Source of the DNA: Lineolata rhizophorae
Taxonomy: Eukaryota > Ascomycota > Dothideomycetes > Lineolatales > Lineolataceae
DNA: 42,724 bases
Direction of reading: 5' to 3'
Assembly: GCA_010093515.1 (NCBI GenBank)
Contig: MU001701.1
Location: 166,605-209,328, forward strand
The notes under the pieces were generated by a model, which saw nothing but the letters and a program-made list of their open reading frames with translations, did not search any database and was not told the DNA's origin. A program made the position numbers and the translations under genes. Positions within the stretch are counted from its first letter, which is position 1, and every line of letters starts with the position of its first letter. Shown piece by piece: positions 40,878-42,724 of the stretch.

Positions 40878-41924
40878 TACATATAATAAATTTTGAGTTG
40901 GAGTAACCTATGATTGTAGATTGCGGTACTCCATATCTAAGCCAGTCGCCGCAGGTAGTTGCAGGAACTATTTTGAGCTCTCCAGCTATTTTCAGCGGGC
41001 CTATCCAATGTTGCGATGATATAAGGGAGGTTTTAGAATTTAGTATGTCTGTAATATATTTTGAAAAATCTAACCATTTCGGCGAATTTTAGTTCTCGCA
41101 GCAATCTGCGACAACTACAGCAATTCCTAGCTGTCCCGTTATACCCTATTGCATCTAATAGTGGAGTCAGCACGTCTCTATACTCCGTATCGAGAACATC
41201 CACATAATGGCATCCCACAATATACCACTTACTAATCCGGCGCTGCTACTGAATCGCTCGGTGACTGCTCTAGTTGATAACTATTAGGGTGACTCGGTTA
41301 TACCCTTTTTGCAACTTCGTAGAAAGTCGCAAAGATTGGCAGCCGGGTCACTTGGCAGCTGGAGGGATCGCGCCAAAATGAGCGTGGTTCGTATTCCCAA
41401 GGTCATTTATGGAATATGGAAACGTGACCATTGCAAACCGAAAAATTATGCTTCTTCCTGCCTGTAGCCTGCGTCCATTCCTACACGCGTGCCTATGGCT
41501 GTATATAAGGAGGACTCCATGGTCGTTCATGTCTAATCTCGTTAGTAGAGGCGTACGATCTTAGCCGTTCTCGCATTTTCCTGTCGATATGGACGTTTTA
41601 AACTATTCTAATTCCGTTCTTATTTACCGTTAAGAGAAGCAGAGTATAAGCAATGAGCCCGACTTTCTCCATTGCTATTCAACCGTGCCTTCTCTTATAT
41701 GGTGTATAACACTATGTATTCAGTTCTAAGGGCTCTGTAATATTAACTGCTTCCTTTACCGAATGTTCTAGGCCTTCTAGTTATCGAATCTAATAGTGTA
41801 CATGGATAAGCTAAGATTTAGGTGGGGTTTGTCACCGTGGGAAGAACTATAGAAGAAATGTGAATACCATAGCGTAATAAGGGGGTAAATTTGCTTGTCC
41901 CAAGACAAAAAATCTGTTGTTATA
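40878..41924. other. AT-rich spacer between two transposons
   Basis: The first two bases are one of the TA duplications of element A, and the last two (41923-41924) the presumed TA flanking element B. Between them I see AT-rich DNA with only short open frames and no recognisable gene, RNA or repeat. Confidence 0.5.
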
Positions 41925-41969
41925 ACGTAATCCACAAGCGAGTGGCATTCCCAAGCGAGTGGCACTCCC
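41925..41969 (+). repeat. Left terminus of element B with two 17-bp units
   Basis: ACGTAATCCAC (41925-41935) is followed by AAGCGAGTGGCATTCCC (41936-41952) and AAGCGAGTGGCACTCCC (41953-41969), which differ at one base. The layout is the same as in element A. The opposite end is outside the window, so the inverted repeat cannot be confirmed. Confidence 0.85.
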
Positions 41970-42030
41970 ACCAGCATCTTCATCAGCAAAATGCCAATAT
42001 CTCAACCAAAACTCATCGGATTCGAGCGTT

Positions 42031-42723
42031 TTAAGCATCATTTGAAGCTCCAGCAGCTTGGGAACCAGCCTGACATGTCCGACTGTTGTGTCCTTCAATG
42101 CCACAGTGACCACATCGCCTTCTTTTGGTGGTGACGCCCACCACGATGGGAGCATCCACCAGCATTTCTTGCTGCAATTGAGCCTCAATGGCAGGATGAT
42201 CGACCAATTCCCTTCCTTCTAGCATGCTGAGAGGTCTCTGAGTGCTGATATGCTTCCTCTTGCGCTGCCGACGTCTTGAGAGCATGTCATTTGCCTCTCG
42301 GAGATGGCGGAGCTCCTCCGCCACCAGCACCGTCAACTTGGCCTGCTCCTCTTGGCCCTTTCTCAATTGATCCAGAGCATCCAGAATGGGTGTTGGAGAG
42401 CTATCTTGATGTCTTTCAATCCGTTTCTTGATCAGCTGTGTCTGACAGTCGAATTCCTGGTGGTTGTGGGGTGTCTGAGACTCCCAGGCGGAGGGATGGA
42501 CCAGAGGAGGTGTTGGAGTCCTGAGCTTGATATCCAGCTTCGAAATGACATGATCGGGATCCAATGGCACCAACCCAGAGCCTCTGAAGGCTCCCCGGAT
42601 GTTGTCAGGTGTAAATGCCTTGAGAAATGAAGTTTTGAAGGCTGGTAAGAACTGCTCTTTTGAGATGTGCTTGATCCGAAGCCTCATGAGCCTGCTGATC
42701 TCAGCACCATAAGCCACTTTCAA
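42031..42723 (-). CDS. Fot1/pogo-type transposase, C-terminal part (partial)
   Basis: The visible 230 residues start after the catalytic core and correspond to the C-terminal half of the transposase in element A. Shared parts include GLVPLDPDHVISKLD against GLVPFDPECVLSQLD, LRTPTPP against LRTPRPP, SILEG/SMLEG, and the zinc knuckle RRCGHCGIEGHNSRTC. A Leu/Arg-rich helical segment and the basic run RRRQRKRKH precede the knuckle. The N-terminus and the catalytic Asp residues lie beyond the right edge. The stop codon is at 42031-42033, about 60 bp from the end repeats. Confidence 0.9.
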   Translation of the reverse strand: MKVAYGAEISRLMRLRIKHISKEQFLPAFKTSFLKAFTPDNIRGAFRGSGLVPLDPDHVISKLDIKLRTPTPPLVHPSAWESQTPHNHQEFDCQTQLIKKRIERHQDSSPTPILDALDQLRKGQEEQAKLTVLVAEELRHLREANDMLSRRRQRKRKHISTQRPLSMLEGRELVDHPAIEAQLQQEMLVDAPIVVGVTTKRRRCGHCGIEGHNSRTCQAGSQAAGASNDA

Positions 42724-42724
42724 T

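Larger units (their letters stand above)
41925..42724 (-). mobile_element. Fot1/pogo-type DNA transposon, 3' end (element B, cut by window edge)
   Basis: The 3' part of a second Fot-type element in the same orientation as element A. The left end is placed at 41925 (ACGTAATCCAC) with TA before it. It contains the transposase C-terminus and the end repeats. Its transposase is clearly related to that of element A, but many residues and the 17-bp unit differ, so it is another family rather than a second copy. The visible coding part is open. Confidence 0.85.

Overview
This window is nuclear DNA of a filamentous ascomycete (Pezizomycotina, probably Sordariomycetes). The reasons are short GT-AG introns with CTRAY-type branch sites, fungal-type genes (an Mx-like dynamin GTPase, an Hcs1/SMUBP2 helicase, a MIP1-type mitochondrial DNA polymerase), Fot1/pogo-type DNA transposons with TA target duplications, and alternation between very GC-rich gene islands and AT-rich gene-poor stretches. 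The genus cannot be decided from the sequence.

Layout. 1-344: the 5' end of a Fot-type transposon (minus strand) that runs off the left edge. 779-3356 (-): three-exon dynamin-like GTPase. 3357-5157: AT-rich spacer with a possible gene relic at 4671-4952. 5158-7779 (-): Gln-rich WW-domain protein ending in octapeptide repeats. 9455-12597 (+): four-exon Hcs1/SMUBP2-type helicase with three introns of about 300 bp. 12598-17877: a 5.3-kb GC-rich non-coding stretch with a field of GTAYGTAC-like motifs. 17878-22212 (+): a 1,444-residue, mostly disordered protein of unknown function. 22943-24304 (+): endonuclease III (NTH1 type). 24455-25357 (-): class I SAM-dependent methyltransferase. 25358-27174: spacer. 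27175-30018 (-): RING E3 with two likely SUMO-interacting motifs, so probably a SUMO-targeted ubiquitin ligase. 31130-35211 (+): mitochondrial DNA polymerase gamma, head-to-head with the RING gene. 35212-39017: AT-rich spacer with faint relics. 39018-40877: a complete 1,860-bp Fot-type transposon with perfect 30-bp inverted repeats. 41925-42724: the 3' end of a second, related Fot-type element that runs off the right edge.

Four of the seven host genes act in DNA replication, repair or genome stability: the helicase, NTH1, the RING/STUbL candidate and polymerase gamma. They lie in separate transcription units, so co-regulation is only a possibility, apart from the shared 1.1-kb promoter region of the RING gene and MIP1.

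The most interesting observation is that all three Fot-type elements, although different families, share one end design: an 11-bp terminus of the form ACGTNNTYCAY followed directly by tandem 17-bp units whose sequence is private to each element. One copy is nearly intact, but its first ATG lies downstream of the DNA-binding helices. Other points of note are the STUbL-like architecture of the RING protein, the repeats in the WW protein, the three equal-length long introns of the helicase gene, and the motif field in the 5.3-kb spacer.
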